Notes: a model not told the origin generated them from the letters alone. A stretch of 64,000 nucleotides of DNA from Parasphingopyxis marina (GCF_014237875.1 NZ_JACJVJ010000003.1:248001-312000), one strand, 5' to 3'; shown: positions 1 to 8,972, counted from the first letter of the stretch. Numbers and translations: made by a program.

Positions 1-43
1 GCTGATGACCTGGATCGGCCCGCGCTTCGGCCTGAGGCTCTAG
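1..43 (+). CDS. C-terminal end of an unidentified gene (partial)
   Basis: In frame 2 from base 2 the sequence reads LMTWIGPRFGLRL and stops at TAG (41-43). That stop interlocks with the stop of the minus-strand J-protein gene, which is typical of tightly packed convergent genes. Only about 13 residues are visible, so no family can be named. It could also be chance open frame, because frame 1 stays open as well. Confidence 0.35.
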   Translation, partial: LMTWIGPRFGLRL

Positions 44-456
44 TCGTGCCGTTCGGGCACGTGATTGCGCGCTTCGGACAGCAATATCTCGCGCGCGGCG
101 TTTACGCGGCGAGCAAGTTCAACCGATCCGCCGGCGTCGGGATGGACCTTGGCGATCAGCCTCCGGTGCGCCGCGCGGATTGTTTCCTGATCGGCATCGT
201 CGGGCACGCCCAGCAATTCGCGCGCCTCGGCGACCGGCATCCTCGCCCGGCGAAATTGCTGCGAGCGATAGGCGGCCCATAGCGCGACGCCTGAAAAGCA
301 GACCAGCGCGAAAATCCCGTTGCCGGTCGAGAACCAGCGCAAGCCGAGAACGACCGCTGCGACCGCTGCAAAATCCCCGGTGTCCGCGCGCTTGAGACGA
401 CCGGTTTTCCAAGCCCAGAGCGTCAGGAGGACAATCGCGATCAGGATCGGGTACAT
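40..456 (-). CDS. Membrane-anchored J-domain (DnaJ-like) protein
   Basis: The 138-residue protein starts with a hydrophobic segment (residues about 2-16), has a second hydrophobic stretch around residues 45-62, and carries a C-terminal J-domain whose HPD signature is visible in KVHPDAGG. A J-domain stimulates the ATPase of an Hsp70 (DnaK) partner. The arrangement of N-terminal membrane anchor plus C-terminal J-domain resembles Pam18/Tim14-like proteins. This is not a full DnaJ, because the Gly/Phe-rich region and zinc-finger cysteines are absent. The client and specific role are unknown. It is 6 bases downstream of mipZ on the same strand and could be co-transcribed with it. Confidence 0.85.
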   Translation of the reverse strand: MYPILIAIVLLTLWAWKTGRLKRADTGDFAAVAAVVLGLRWFSTGNGIFALVCFSGVALWAAYRSQQFRRARMPVAEARELLGVPDDADQETIRAAHRRLIAKVHPDAGGSVELARRVNAAREILLSEARNHVPERHD

Positions 457-462
457 GGCCCC

Positions 463-1296
463 TTATACCGCTTCGAACATATCCTGGGTAACCCCCGTTT
501 GCGGAAGTTGTAGCGCGCCGATCATCTCGCGCAGCTCCTGCCGTGCCGCGACATGGCTGAGACCGACACTCTCGAAATGATCGATATCGAGCAGGGTGAG
601 GCCGCTGGGGAAGAGTTCGCGGTAGACGACACGTTCGGAAAGCCCGGGAATGACGCGGAAGCCAACACGCCGCGACAATTCTTTCAGCGCGTCGGCGACA
701 CGAAGCATGTTCTTCGCGCCGATATGCTGGAGGCGGTTGCGCAGCACGACCCAGTCGACCTCTCCGCCGCTCTGCGCCTTGTTCTTGCGGGCTTCCCAGA
801 CGATTTCGGCATAGAAGCTCGGCCGGCGGACCTTGTAGGTTTCGGGATCGACCTCGCCGATCAGGTCAAGATCGACGAAACTGTCGTTGATCGGCGTCAC
901 CAGCGTGTCGGCGCGCGCGGCCGCTATGCGCGCAAGCGGATCGTCGCGGCCGGGCGTGTCGATGACGAGGATTTCGTTGTCGGCGGTGAGCGCGTCGATA
1001 TTGCGTTCGAAGCCCGCAAGGCTGCCGGCTTCGTTTACCCGAAAAGCCGGCATTGGCAGCGCATCGCCCAATCGCTCGACACTGGCCGCGCGGTTTTCGA
1101 GATAGCGGGTGGTCGTGCGTTGGCGATCGTCGAGATCGAGCACGCCGACCTTGCGGCCGCTCGCCGTCAGCGCCACGGCCGTGTGAACGGCGGTGGTCGA
1201 CTTGCCGGTGCCGCCCTTCTCGTTGGCGAATACTATATAATGGCTTGCCGCCAATGGCTTTCCCCCGAAATGCTGGCCGTCCCTTGATTCGGACAT
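463..1296 (-). CDS. mipZ: MipZ, ParA-family division-site positioning ATPase
   Basis: The 277-residue protein has the deviant Walker A motif KGGTGKST at residues 27-34, followed by the DLDDRQRTTTRYLENR region typical of MipZ. In Caulobacter, MipZ (also about 277 residues) forms a pole-to-midcell gradient by binding ParB and DNA, and inhibits FtsZ so that division occurs at midcell. I chose the ATG at 1296 over the longer frame to 1434, since the extra 46 residues would overlap panC and do not look like the family. It is divergent from panC with about 50 bases between the starts. The ParB partner is not in this window. Confidence 0.92.
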   Translation of the reverse strand: MSESRDGQHFGGKPLAASHYIVFANEKGGTGKSTTAVHTAVALTASGRKVGVLDLDDRQRTTTRYLENRAASVERLGDALPMPAFRVNEAGSLAGFERNIDALTADNEILVIDTPGRDDPLARIAAARADTLVTPINDSFVDLDLIGEVDPETYKVRRPSFYAEIVWEARKNKAQSGGEVDWVVLRNRLQHIGAKNMLRVADALKELSRRVGFRVIPGLSERVVYRELFPSGLTLLDIDHFESVGLSHVAARQELREMIGALQLPQTGVTQDMFEAV

Positions 1297-1345
1297 CGCG
1301 TCCGCGCAAAGGCGACGGACCGGAACTATCGGAGGCGGCACAGCG

Positions 1346-2191
1346 GTGCAATTGGCGCGAACTCTCGAAACGTTGAGAAAAACGGTCGCGACGTTGAAAA
1401 GCGATGGCGGCACCCTGGCGCTGGTGCCGACCATGGGCGCGCTCCATGAAGGCCATATGGCGCTTGTCGCGCGGGCGCACGAGGTCGCCGATCATGTCGC
1501 GGCCTCGATCTTCGTCAATCCGACTCAATTCGGCGAAGGCGAGGATCTGGACGCCTATCCCCGCCCCGAAGCGGAAGATTGCGCGAAGCTGGATGCGGCG
1601 GGATGCGACCTCCTCTGGATGCCGCTGCCGTCGGAGGTCTATCCGCAGGGCTTTTCGACAACGGTGCGTGTGGAAGGCGTTTCGGGCGGACTGTGCGGCG
1701 ATGCGCGCCCCGGCCATTTCGACGGGGTGGCGACGGTTGTCGCCAAGCTCTTCAACCAGGTCATGCCCGATGTCGCGTTGTTCGGCGAAAAGGATTATCA
1801 GCAGCTGGCGGTGATCCGGCGCATGGCGTGCGATCTCGATTTCTCGCTCGATATCGTGGGCGTTCCGACCGTGCGCGAGGCGGATGGCCTCGCCCTGTCT
1901 TCGCGCAACGCCTATCTTTCCGATGACCAGCGGCAGCGCGCGGCGGCTCTGCCCAAGGCGCTGAGCGAGGCTGCCGATACGATAATTGCCGGCGGCGATG
2001 TCGGCGTGACGCTCGATACGGCGATCGCGAAACTCGAAGCCGCCGGCTTTACGCCCGTCGATTATGTCGAGCTGCGGGATGCCGACAGCCTCGTCCCGGT
2101 CACCCGGCTTGAGCGACCGGCCCGGCTGCTGGCGGCGGCCAGGATCGGCCGCACACGCTTGATCGACAATATTGCCGTCGTCCCGGTCTGA
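1346..2191 (+). CDS. panC: Pantothenate synthetase
   Basis: PanC joins pantoate and beta-alanine using ATP, the last step of pantothenate (coenzyme A precursor) synthesis in the cytoplasm. The 281 residues are family length. The HIGH-type nucleotide-binding motif is seen as MGALHEGH (residues 30-37). FVNPTQFGEGEDLDAYPR and GEKDYQQL follow, and LSSRNAYLS matches the second ATP-binding signature. The start is GTG at 1346, with GGAGG at 1331-1335 about 10 bases upstream. The gene is divergent from mipZ, and no panB or panD is adjacent. Confidence 0.96.
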   Translation: MQLARTLETLRKTVATLKSDGGTLALVPTMGALHEGHMALVARAHEVADHVAASIFVNPTQFGEGEDLDAYPRPEAEDCAKLDAAGCDLLWMPLPSEVYPQGFSTTVRVEGVSGGLCGDARPGHFDGVATVVAKLFNQVMPDVALFGEKDYQQLAVIRRMACDLDFSLDIVGVPTVREADGLALSSRNAYLSDDQRQRAAALPKALSEAADTIIAGGDVGVTLDTAIAKLEAAGFTPVDYVELRDADSLVPVTRLERPARLLAAARIGRTRLIDNIAVVPV

Positions 2192-2301
2192 CGTCACACG
2201 CCTTATGGCCAATGAAAAAAGTAAGCGCTGCGTTAACCATTTGTTATCCACGGCAAGCCAAACCTTGTCCGACAGAAGGGTTAATACAGGGGATTGGGGT
2301 A

Positions 2302-2598
2302 ATGGCTTTCAGTGCTGACACGGCAAACTTCCTGATCGAGAGTCGGCTGCGCGATGCTGCCGGCGGCGATATGGACGCCTATTTCGATCTGGGCATCGCA
2401 TATTCTTCGGGCAGCGATGGACTCGAAGTCGATCTCATCGAAGCGCATAAATGGTTCAACCTCGCGGCGGTCAACGGCCATGAGCGGGCCCAGCAATGCC
2501 GCGCGGAGATTTCGGACGAAATGACGGCGCGAGAGATCGCCGAGGCGCAGAAGGAGGCCCGCGCCTGGCTCTCCGAAACGGTGCGCCGCGCGGCCTGA
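2302..2598 (+). CDS. Small Sel1-repeat protein
   Basis: The 98-residue soluble protein contains one clear Sel1/TPR-like unit: GDMDAYFDLGIAYSSG, then EAHKWFNLAAVNGHERAQ. Its C-terminal half is charged and probably helical (MTAREIAEAQKEARAWL). Sel1 repeats are helical hairpins used for protein-protein contacts. With a single repeat the partner cannot be guessed. The ATG at 2302 follows a GGGG-rich Shine-Dalgarno. A longer frame from 2212 exists, but the extra 30 residues look non-coding. Small proteins of this kind are common next to panC or FKBP genes in sphingomonads (recalled, not checked). Confidence 0.75.
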   Translation: MAFSADTANFLIESRLRDAAGGDMDAYFDLGIAYSSGSDGLEVDLIEAHKWFNLAAVNGHERAQQCRAEISDEMTAREIAEAQKEARAWLSETVRRAA

Positions 2599-2607
2599 AA
2601 AGGGTTT

Positions 2608-2623
2608 TCCGGCTACGGCCGGA
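2608..2623 (+). other. Perfect 6-bp hairpin after the Sel1 gene
   Basis: TCCGGC-TACG-GCCGGA lies 10 bases after the stop codon. There is no U-tract, so this may be a Rho-dependent end or an mRNA 3' stabiliser rather than an intrinsic terminator. Confidence 0.4.
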
Positions 2624-2668
2624 CATGACCGACATTCGCCACCCGTTGCGACGGGACTGGATTTTTTC

Positions 2669-2702
2669 GGGGCTGCTCCATAGGGGTGGCCCTTGTTCTT
2701 TT
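2669..2702 (+). terminator. Possible intrinsic terminator or attenuator upstream of FKBP gene 1
   Basis: GGGGCTGCTCC-ATA-GGGGTGGCCC can form a GC-rich stem (with several G-U pairs and one bulge) followed by TTGTTCTTTT. It lies only 20 bases before the FKBP Shine-Dalgarno, leaving no room for a promoter behind it. If it works, it would have to act as an attenuator for the isomerase genes. Confidence 0.35.
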
Positions 2703-2733
2703 GCGCGCGCCGCGCAGCCATAAGGAAGTCGCC

Positions 2734-3324
2734 ATGTCGGTTACCGCCGTTCCGCTCCGCCCCATCGAAAAGAGCGCGCTCGTCAAATTATGGGCTGGCG
2801 TGCTCATATTGCTGGCAGCGGCCGCGGTCGGGGCCTGGTGCCTGACGGGGCGGGTGGTGGCGCTCCACGGTTCTGCGGAAGAATTTCTCGCCTGGAATGC
2901 AGGCCAGTCCGGTGTCGAGACGACCGAGTCAGGTTTGCAGTATCAGGTAATCGAGGAGGGCGACGGGGGCGGCCGGCCGGGGCCGGGCGCGGGGGTGATC
3001 GTCAATTATCAAGGCCGTCTCGTGGACGGCACCGTTTTCGATGCCGCCGACGAACGAGGCCTCCCGCTCGACATGGTGGTTCCCGGCTGGGCCGAGGGCC
3101 TCCAGTTGATGGATCGCGGCTCCAGCTATCGTTTCTGGATACCGCCGGATCTCGGATATGGCGAAAGCGGCCAGCCGGGAACGCCGATCGGCCCCGATGC
3201 CGTGCTGGTTTTCGATGTCGACCTGCTCCACTTCATCTCGCGCGAAGAAATGATGCAAATGCAGATGCAGCAGATGGGAATGGCGCCCGGCGGCGAGGGC
3301 GGCCCGCCTCCGCCCGGCCAATAG
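2734..3324 (+). CDS. Membrane-anchored FKBP-type peptidyl-prolyl isomerase (copy 1)
   Basis: The 196-residue protein has a short cytoplasmic tail, one transmembrane segment (residues about 19-39), and then an FKBP domain facing the periplasm. Visible FKBP features are ESGLQYQVIEEGDG, VIVNYQGRLVDGTVFD, a W-x-EGLQLM core strand, and YRFWIPPDLGYGE. The extreme C-terminus is Met/Gln- then Gly/Pro-rich (MMQMQMQQM, GGPPPPGQ). FKBPs speed cis-trans isomerisation of X-Pro bonds during folding. The ATG at 2734 has AAGGAAG at about 6-base spacing, so it is preferred over the upstream 2686 start. It lies in tandem with a second FKBP. Confidence 0.88.
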   Translation: MSVTAVPLRPIEKSALVKLWAGVLILLAAAAVGAWCLTGRVVALHGSAEEFLAWNAGQSGVETTESGLQYQVIEEGDGGGRPGPGAGVIVNYQGRLVDGTVFDAADERGLPLDMVVPGWAEGLQLMDRGSSYRFWIPPDLGYGESGQPGTPIGPDAVLVFDVDLLHFISREEMMQMQMQQMGMAPGGEGGPPPPGQ

Positions 3325-3332
3325 CGCGGACG

Positions 3333-3998
3333 ATGCGTGATGACGATCATCGGCGGCGCGGATCGCTGCTCGAAGTTTCCGAACCCAATACCAGCATCCC
3401 GCCGCCTGGAAGCGCCCGACGCGCGCGCGCGGTACGTGGTAAGCGCCCTGCCGGTTCGGGCCGGGGGATAATAGTGATGGCGGTGGCGTTGACTGTATTG
3501 AGTGCGGCAGGCGGCATTTTCTTCATCGCCCAGCAGGCCGGGACTGCCGATGATTTGTCGGTGGAATCGGCCTTGTCGGCGCCCAGCGCGTCAGGGGAAT
3601 TTCTCGCGACCAACGGCGCGCGGTCCGATGTCGAAACGACAAGCTCGGGTCTCCAGTATCAGATACTCGGTGCCGGCGACGAAGCCGGCAGCCCCGGGCC
3701 TACCGACTATGTGCTCATCAACTATACGGGCCGCATTGCAGGCGGCGAGACGTTCGATTCCGGTGAGAGCGTACCGATGCCGCTGGACGGCGTCGTGCCC
3801 GGCTTTTCCGAAGGCATCCAACTGATGAGCAAGGGCGCCCGCTATCGCTTCTGGCTGCCGCCGGCTCTGGGTTATGGCGAGAGCCCGCCGCCCGGCAGTC
3901 CGATCACCGCCGAAACCGTGATGGAGTTCGATGTGGATCTGATCGATTTCATTACCCGCGCGCAATATCAAGCGCTTCGGAGCCAGGCGCAGGACTAG
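3333..3998 (+). CDS. Membrane-anchored FKBP-type peptidyl-prolyl isomerase (copy 2)
   Basis: This 222-residue paralogue of the preceding gene has a basic, Pro/Arg-rich N-terminus, one membrane segment (residues about 48-67) and an FKBP domain with SSGLQYQILGAGDE, INYTGRIAGGETFDSGE, EGIQLMSKGARYRFWLPP and LGYGESPPPGSPI. The ATG at 3333 is 8 bases after the first FKBP stop. An alternative start at 3477, just before the membrane segment and preceded by a GGGGG stretch, would give 174 residues. The long open frame upstream of 3333 is only the shadow of copy 1. The two genes probably arose by tandem duplication. Confidence 0.85.
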   Translation: MRDDDHRRRGSLLEVSEPNTSIPPPGSARRARAVRGKRPAGSGRGIIVMAVALTVLSAAGGIFFIAQQAGTADDLSVESALSAPSASGEFLATNGARSDVETTSSGLQYQILGAGDEAGSPGPTDYVLINYTGRIAGGETFDSGESVPMPLDGVVPGFSEGIQLMSKGARYRFWLPPALGYGESPPPGSPITAETVMEFDVDLIDFITRAQYQALRSQAQD

Positions 3999-4012
3999 CC
4001 CGACAAAAGGCT

Positions 4013-5128
4013 CTAGCCCGGATCGGTGACGAAGCCGCCTTCCGCTTCGGTTCGGCGGGCTTCGTCCTCTTCCTCGTCATTATGCTCCGAGCGCCGTTCC
4101 AGTGCGGCCTTGGCCATCGCAACGATCGGATCGGCGAGCGCGAGACCGACGATGCCGAACAGCGCGGCGAAAAGGATCTGGGTCGACAGCGTCAGTGCGG
4201 GCGGTAAATCCACGGTTTGCTGCGCGACCATCGGCACGACGACATAACCGTCGAAGGTTTGGACCACGAGATAGATGACGAACGCCCACATGCCCGATTC
4301 GGGACTGTCGCTCAGGCCCACGGCCACCATCAGCACGCCGGTGATGAATGCGCCGACATTGGGAATGAAGGCGAGCAGGCCCGCGATGATCCCGAGCAGG
4401 AGCGCCATGGGCACGCCGGCGATGGACAGGAGCAGCCAGGTCAGAAAGCCCTCGACCACCATGCCGAGGATGCGTCCCGCGAGCAGCCGTTGCAGCGTCT
4501 TCAGCATACGTGTCGTCGTTTTGCGGAATTCGGGGCGCGACCCCTTGGGCAGCATCCACTGGATGCCGCGATCGTAGATATTGGGATCGATGGCGACGAA
4601 CAGGCCGATTACCATGATCAGGAAGATCGTCGCGACGCCGCCGAGCGCAGAACCGATGGCGGAGGTCAGGCTGCCGACCGATCCCAAAACCTGGCGCAGT
4701 AGGTCGTTGAGGTCGATTCCTTCGGGGGTCAGCCCGAAATCGTTCAACCAGTCGAGCAACAGGGCGAACTGCAGCGTCAGCGTTTCCCTGAGCTCGCCCG
4801 CTTGCGCGGCGATTTCGAGCCCGGCGATGAATATCGTGCCGGCCAGCCCGGCAACGATCAGCAATACGGTAATCAACAAGCGCCAGCCGCGGGCGATCGG
4901 AAGGACCCGACCGAGAGCCCGGGTGCCGAGATCGAGCAGCGCGGCGAAGACGAGCCCGGCGACGATCAGCAGGATTGGCTGGGCGAGCTGCCACACGAGG
5001 ATCGCGGCGACCGCCACCATCGCCCAGGCGCTGGCGCGTTTCAGTTCCTGGCGGATGATCGGGTCGTGGACCTCGGCGGGGCCTGCGCGCCCGTCATAGG
5101 GGCCGGGAGTGTCGTCCCGTTTGCTCAT
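4013..5128 (-). CDS. AI-2E family (TqsA/PerM-like) transporter
   Basis: The 371-residue polytopic protein has about eight hydrophobic segments, starting with an Ala/Val/Leu-rich helix near residue 35. It carries the family-typical region around MLPKGSRPEFRKTTTRMLKTLQRLLAGRI and a C-terminal PMVAQQTVDLPPALTLSTQI stretch. The family is named for AI-2 export, but most members have other or unknown substrates and some act as ion exchangers. No function beyond membrane transport is claimed here. Its start overlaps the lepB stop by 4 bases (ATGA), making it the last gene of a six-gene minus-strand operon beginning at pyrE. Confidence 0.85.
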   Translation of the reverse strand: MSKRDDTPGPYDGRAGPAEVHDPIIRQELKRASAWAMVAVAAILVWQLAQPILLIVAGLVFAALLDLGTRALGRVLPIARGWRLLITVLLIVAGLAGTIFIAGLEIAAQAGELRETLTLQFALLLDWLNDFGLTPEGIDLNDLLRQVLGSVGSLTSAIGSALGGVATIFLIMVIGLFVAIDPNIYDRGIQWMLPKGSRPEFRKTTTRMLKTLQRLLAGRILGMVVEGFLTWLLLSIAGVPMALLLGIIAGLLAFIPNVGAFITGVLMVAVGLSDSPESGMWAFVIYLVVQTFDGYVVVPMVAQQTVDLPPALTLSTQILFAALFGIVGLALADPIVAMAKAALERRSEHNDEEEDEARRTEAEGGFVTDPG

Positions 5129-6090
5129 TCGTCCTCAATGCGTCCTGGGTGAAGCCCGCTGCCCGCGCGACCCGACCGCATCGCCGTGAACCAGCTGATC
5201 GGATTGTACCAGGCCGATGTGCCGTCGAGCGAGAAGGTGATGAATTCGGCCCGGCCGCCGATAGATTCCACGGGCACGGGACCACCAAGACCTGCGGATT
5301 CGAGCGATGCGCGGCTATCGGCGGACTGGTCGCGATTGTCCCCCATCAGGAAGACATGGCCCTCGGGAATAGTGATCTCGTCGTAGAAATCGGCGCCGGT
5401 GATGGCGAGATCGACAGTATCGTAATAGCGCCCTTCGGGCGTATATTCGCGATAGATCGGAAGGCGGCAATATTCGCGCCCGTCCTCGCCGGTCGTGCGC
5501 CGACCGATCAGCAGGTCTTCGTTGCACGGCATATTCGCGTCGACCGGGATCATCGCCGGTTCGCGCAGTTCGCGGCGTAACGGTTCGCCGTTCAGGATGA
5601 CGGCGCCCTCACGCACCTCGATCGTATCTCCGGGCAGACCGATGACGCGCTTGATATAGTCGGTGCCGGCATTGGGCCCGCCACGCGGCACGACGATCAC
5701 GATGTCGCCGCGCTCGGGATAACGGCCGAACAGCCGGCCCTCGATGAACGGCAGGACATGGAAGGAGGGCGAGACATAGGACCAGCCATAGGGATACTTG
5801 GTGACGACCAGGCGGTCGCCCTCGATCAGGCCCGGCATCATCGATTCCGAGGGGATATAGAAAGGTTTGGCGACGAGGCTGTGAAAAGCGAGCACGGCGA
5901 CGACGAGCCAGAAAATGCCCTTGATCTCGCCCCACCAGTCGGTCTTCTTGTCGCCGTCATCGGCGTCGCCGGGCACGGCTTCTTCCTGCGCCGCCAGCTC
6001 CGCCGCCAGGGCTTCGTCGTTGTCCGTCAGATTTTCCTGGTCCAAATCACTCACTCTTTTATCTTTATCGGTCTTCCCGACCCCGGCCAT
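5125..6090 (-). CDS. lepB: Signal peptidase I
   Basis: LepB removes Sec and Tat signal peptides on the periplasmic side of the inner membrane. A single membrane segment ([17 protein letters not shown]) precedes the catalytic serine in the motif IPSESMMPG. The general-base lysine lies in [12 protein letters not shown], and box E is [11 protein letters not shown]. The Asp/Glu-rich cytoplasmic N-terminus is unusual but of acceptable length. The ATG at 6090 overlaps acpS by 26 bases. A GTG at 6054, 11 bases after the acpS stop, is an alternative start. It is the fifth gene of the pyrE-to-AI-2E operon. Confidence 0.93.
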   Translation of the reverse strand: MAGVGKTDKDKRVSDLDQENLTDNDEALAAELAAQEEAVPGDADDGDKKTDWWGEIKGIFWLVVAVLAFHSLVAKPFYIPSESMMPGLIEGDRLVVTKYPYGWSYVSPSFHVLPFIEGRLFGRYPERGDIVIVVPRGGPNAGTDYIKRVIGLPGDTIEVREGAVILNGEPLRRELREPAMIPVDANMPCNEDLLIGRRTTGEDGREYCRLPIYREYTPEGRYYDTVDLAITGADFYDEITIPEGHVFLMGDNRDQSADSRASLESAGLGGPVPVESIGGRAEFITFSLDGTSAWYNPISWFTAMRSGRAGSGLHPGRIEDE

Positions 6091-6493
6091 CTTCAAGGAT
6101 CCGGGCATAGAGAATGACAAAGGCCTGCGCCCAGGGATGGTCGTCGGTCATCGTCAAATGCACCTCCAGCCGGTGGCCGGACGGGGTCAGTGCGTCAAGC
6201 CGTTTCTTGGCCCCGCCGGTGAGCGCCAAAGTCGGCGCTCCCGATCTGGCGTTCACTACACCAATATCGCGCATGAACACACCCTGACGAAAGCCGGTGC
6301 CCACCGCCTTGGAAAAGGCCTCTTTCGCGGCGAAGCGCTTGGCATAGGTTCCGGCGATCGTATGGGGCCGCCGCGCCGCCTTGGCACGCTCGATCTCGGT
6401 AAAGACACGCCGTTCGAACCGCTCGCCGAATCGCTCCAGCGATTTCTGGATACGCTCGATATTGCAAAGATCGGAGCCGATCCCGACGATCAT
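6065..6493 (-). CDS. acpS: Holo-[acyl-carrier-protein] synthase
   Basis: AcpS transfers 4'-phosphopantetheine from CoA to apo-ACP, activating fatty-acid synthesis. The 142-residue protein shows [12 protein letters not shown] with the metal ligand Asp8, and [15 protein letters not shown] with Glu58, both matching the E. coli positions closely. The start at 6493 overlaps the pdxJ stop by 4 bases. The pairing of acpS with pdxJ and lepB is a conserved arrangement in alphaproteobacteria. Confidence 0.95.
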   Translation of the reverse strand: MIVGIGSDLCNIERIQKSLERFGERFERRVFTEIERAKAARRPHTIAGTYAKRFAAKEAFSKAVGTGFRQGVFMRDIGVVNARSGAPTLALTGGAKKRLDALTPSGHRLEVHLTMTDDHPWAQAFVILYARILEDGRGREDR

Positions 6494-7221
6494 CTTGCCA
6501 AGTCCATCAATTCGCGCATCTTCTTCACGCTCGCTTCGAGCCCCGTGAAGATCGCCTCGCCGATCAGGAAATGCCCGATATTGAGTTCGGCCAGCTGCGG
6601 GATCGCGGCAATGGGCGAAACATTGTCGAAAGTCAGTCCATGGCCGGCATGGGGTTCGATGCCGTTCTTGGCGGCGAGCGCGGCGGCGTCGGCGATGCGG
6701 CGCAGTTCCACGGCTTGGGCTTCGCCCTCGAGATGCGCAAAACGGCCGGTATGAAATTCGACGACCGGCGCGCCGAGGTGAATCGCCGCCTCGACCTGCG
6801 CGGGATCGGGCTCGATGAAAAGGCTCACCCGGATATTGGCGTTCCTGAGTTCCGCGACGAACGGCGCGAGATGGTTGTGGCCGCCCGCCGCATCCAGCCC
6901 GCCTTCGGTGGTCCGTTCCTCGCGCTTCTCCGGAACGATGCAGGCGGCGTGCGGCGTGTGGCGCAATGCGATGGAAAGCATCTCGTCGGTTGCCGCCATT
7001 TCGAGGTTGAGCGGAATATCGAGGCCTTCGGCAAGCCGGCGGATATCTTCGTCGGTAATGTGCCGCCGGTCCTCGCGGAGATGCGCGGTGATGCCGTCGG
7101 CGCCGGCGGCCGCTGCGAGTTCCGCCGCGCGCACGGGGTCGGGATAGTCGCCGCCGCGTGCGTTCCGTACGGTCGCGACATGATCGATATTCACACCGAG
7201 GCGGAGGGGGGTAACGCTCAT
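6490..7221 (-). CDS. pdxJ: Pyridoxine 5'-phosphate synthase
   Basis: PdxJ condenses 1-deoxyxylulose 5-phosphate with 3-amino-2-oxopropyl phosphate to form pyridoxine 5'-phosphate, in the DXP-dependent vitamin B6 route. The 243-residue TIM-barrel protein starts [19 protein letters not shown]. It contains [43 protein letters not shown] and [13 protein letters not shown], all family signatures. The start overlaps the preceding hydrolase stop by 4 bases and its own stop overlaps acpS by 4, so the operon is translationally coupled. Confidence 0.96.
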   Translation of the reverse strand: MSVTPLRLGVNIDHVATVRNARGGDYPDPVRAAELAAAAGADGITAHLREDRRHITDEDIRRLAEGLDIPLNLEMAATDEMLSIALRHTPHAACIVPEKREERTTEGGLDAAGGHNHLAPFVAELRNANIRVSLFIEPDPAQVEAAIHLGAPVVEFHTGRFAHLEGEAQAVELRRIADAAALAAKNGIEPHAGHGLTFDNVSPIAAIPQLAELNIGHFLIGEAIFTGLEASVKKMRELMDLAR

Positions 7222-8309
7222 TCGGGCGTGGCCGGGCAGGCGGCAACGGAGAGCAGGGCGTGGGCGAAACCCTCGCCGCGCCAGACCTGGCCGAAAGCGA
7301 ATTCGGCTTCGGTCCGGTTGATGAAGGCGATCACGGCGATGTCGAGCTCCGGCAGGATAAAGTTGCGCGCCTGGACGCCGCCGATCCCGCCATGCCGTTC
7401 GACGAGCCGTACAGGTTCGGCGCATCCGGCAAGCGAAACGGGCAGTACCCATTGGCCGAGCGCGGCATAGCCGATTGCCGGGTCGCCGGTCCACATCGTC
7501 GCGCGCGCGTCCTCGTCGATCAACGCGCCGGTCATCAACGCGCGATCGAAGAGCCACAGATCGCGAAGCGTTCCGTTCATTCCGCCGGCGCCGCCATAGG
7601 CGGCTAAGCGGATTGGGGGTTCGCTCTCGCCGTAATGATAGCCGGGCACGGTTTCGCCGCCGGCCGGGAAGAGCATGGGCGTGCCGGGGATGTGCCCAGC
7701 GACGAGCGCGTCGAGCCGTTCGCCCGATACGCGTTCCAGGATCTGCCCCAACACTATGAAATCGCAATTATTATAGTGATAGCCGGCGCCCGGTTCGGCG
7801 CGGAGCGGGCCCGCGCAGTAGTTTTCCATCGCCGTGCCTGCGCCTTCGAAGCCGTAAAAAACTGGCAGGCCGCTGGGCAGGCGCGGCGTATCGTCCGGGT
7901 CCGGAAGCCCCGAAACATGCCGCATGAGCTGACGTATCGTGACCGTCCGCGCCACAGGATTGGGAAAATCCGGCCAATAGCGGCCGATCGGCGCATCGAG
8001 TTCGAGATTGCCTTGCGCGACCTGCTGCATTGCGAGCACCGCCAGAACCTGCTTGGTGATCGAGGCCCAGCGCCACCGTTCGTCGAGCCGGTGCGCTTCG
8101 CCGCTGCCCGGCCGCACCTCGCCGAAGGCGCGCTCGAAGAGAATATCGTCGCCGCGCGAAATCAGGATCAATCCGGCAAAGCCGCTCTCGGTCGCCAGGC
8201 TCGCCGCCCGCGCCGGATCGAATGCCGGGGATGGAATATCTTCGGCTCGGGCGGGTCCCGCCGCGATAAGGCCGGCAAATGCCAGCAGCGCGGCGAGCCG
8301 CTGGATCAT
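7218..8309 (-). CDS. Secreted serine hydrolase of the beta-lactamase (class C/EstB) fold
   Basis: The 363-residue protein has a Sec signal peptide (cleavage after about residue 22, AGPARA). The nucleophile motif SITK is at residues 83-86, and a YNN (YxN-type) motif lies in [14 protein letters not shown]. The family covers penicillin-binding proteins, esterases and peptidases. Resistance to beta-lactams should not be inferred. There are extra cysteines in the C-terminal half. It sits between pyrE and pdxJ with 4-base overlaps on both sides, which is odd for a secreted hydrolase and suggests an inserted gene that became part of the operon. Confidence 0.85.
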   Translation of the reverse strand: MIQRLAALLAFAGLIAAGPARAEDIPSPAFDPARAASLATESGFAGLILISRGDDILFERAFGEVRPGSGEAHRLDERWRWASITKQVLAVLAMQQVAQGNLELDAPIGRYWPDFPNPVARTVTIRQLMRHVSGLPDPDDTPRLPSGLPVFYGFEGAGTAMENYCAGPLRAEPGAGYHYNNCDFIVLGQILERVSGERLDALVAGHIPGTPMLFPAGGETVPGYHYGESEPPIRLAAYGGAGGMNGTLRDLWLFDRALMTGALIDEDARATMWTGDPAIGYAALGQWVLPVSLAGCAEPVRLVERHGGIGGVQARNFILPELDIAVIAFINRTEAEFAFGQVWRGEGFAHALLSVAACPATPE

Positions 8310-8887
8310 TTTTTCCGGCTGCCGGGCTTTTCGGCAGGAATATCGGCCAGTTCGGGTGGCAGATCGTCCGGTTCGTATACCGGGAAATCGAGCGACAGCA
8401 GCGGCACGAACGGTACGCCGAGATCAACCTCGCCGCCTGACCGGTCGACCAGCGCCGCTTCGCCGACGACCTTGCCGCCGGCTTTCTTCACCGCCTTGAT
8501 CGCCTCGCGCGAGGAAAGGCCGGTGGTTACGACGTCTTCGACCATCAGCACCTTCTGACCCTTGGAGAGTTCGAAACCGCGCCGCAGCTCGAATTTGCCT
8601 TCGGGCCTTTCGAGAAACATCGCTTCCACGCCCAGCGCGCGGCCCATTTCATGGCCGATGATGACGCCCCCCATGGCCGGCGAAACCACGACCTCGATCT
8701 CACCGCGAAGATCTCGCGGGAGGCGTGCGGCCAGCGAAGAAGCAAGGCGCGAGGCGCGCATCGGATCCATCAGAACACGCGCGCATTGCAGGTAGCGGGC
8801 ACTGCGTTTCCCTGAGGAAAGAATGAAATGCCCTTCCAGCAACGCCTGCGCTGCGCGGAACTCGGCAAGAATGTCGTCTTCGTTCAT
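8306..8887 (-). CDS. pyrE: Orotate phosphoribosyltransferase
   Basis: PyrE converts orotate and PRPP to orotidine 5'-phosphate in pyrimidine synthesis. The 193-residue protein contains FILSSGKRSARYLQCA near the N-terminus, VVVSPAMGGVIIGHEM, and the PRPP-binding loop VLMVEDVVTTGLSSREA. The C-terminal tail is Pro/Lys-rich. The ATG at 8887 fits the family better than the longer frame to 8920. It is the first gene of the minus-strand operon, divergent from the cytochrome oxidase operon. Confidence 0.95.
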   Translation of the reverse strand: MNEDDILAEFRAAQALLEGHFILSSGKRSARYLQCARVLMDPMRASRLASSLAARLPRDLRGEIEVVVSPAMGGVIIGHEMGRALGVEAMFLERPEGKFELRRGFELSKGQKVLMVEDVVTTGLSSREAIKAVKKAGGKVVGEAALVDRSGGEVDLGVPFVPLLSLDFPVYEPDDLPPELADIPAEKPGSRKK

Positions 8888-8972
8888 AAACCCCTGTAGC
8901 TCCCTTTTGCCGGGGGGCACATAGGCTGGGCGGCGCCGGGCTTCAAGCCGGGCAATTTCCTGTAAAGGCTGC

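Noticed and set aside
866-2251. 461-codon minus-strand open frame across mipZ and panC
   Set aside because: It runs antisense to panC and in a wrong frame of mipZ. Arg-rich low-complexity product typical of GC-rich shadow frames.
2790-3332. Extension of the second FKBP upstream into the first
   Set aside because: This stretch is a shifted reading of FKBP copy 1. A frameshifted fusion is not needed, since copy 1 is intact with its own stop.
7218-8309. Antibiotic-resistance beta-lactamase
   Set aside because: The SITK and YNN motifs fit the wider serine hydrolase family, but nothing specific for class C resistance enzymes is seen and the gene sits in a housekeeping operon.
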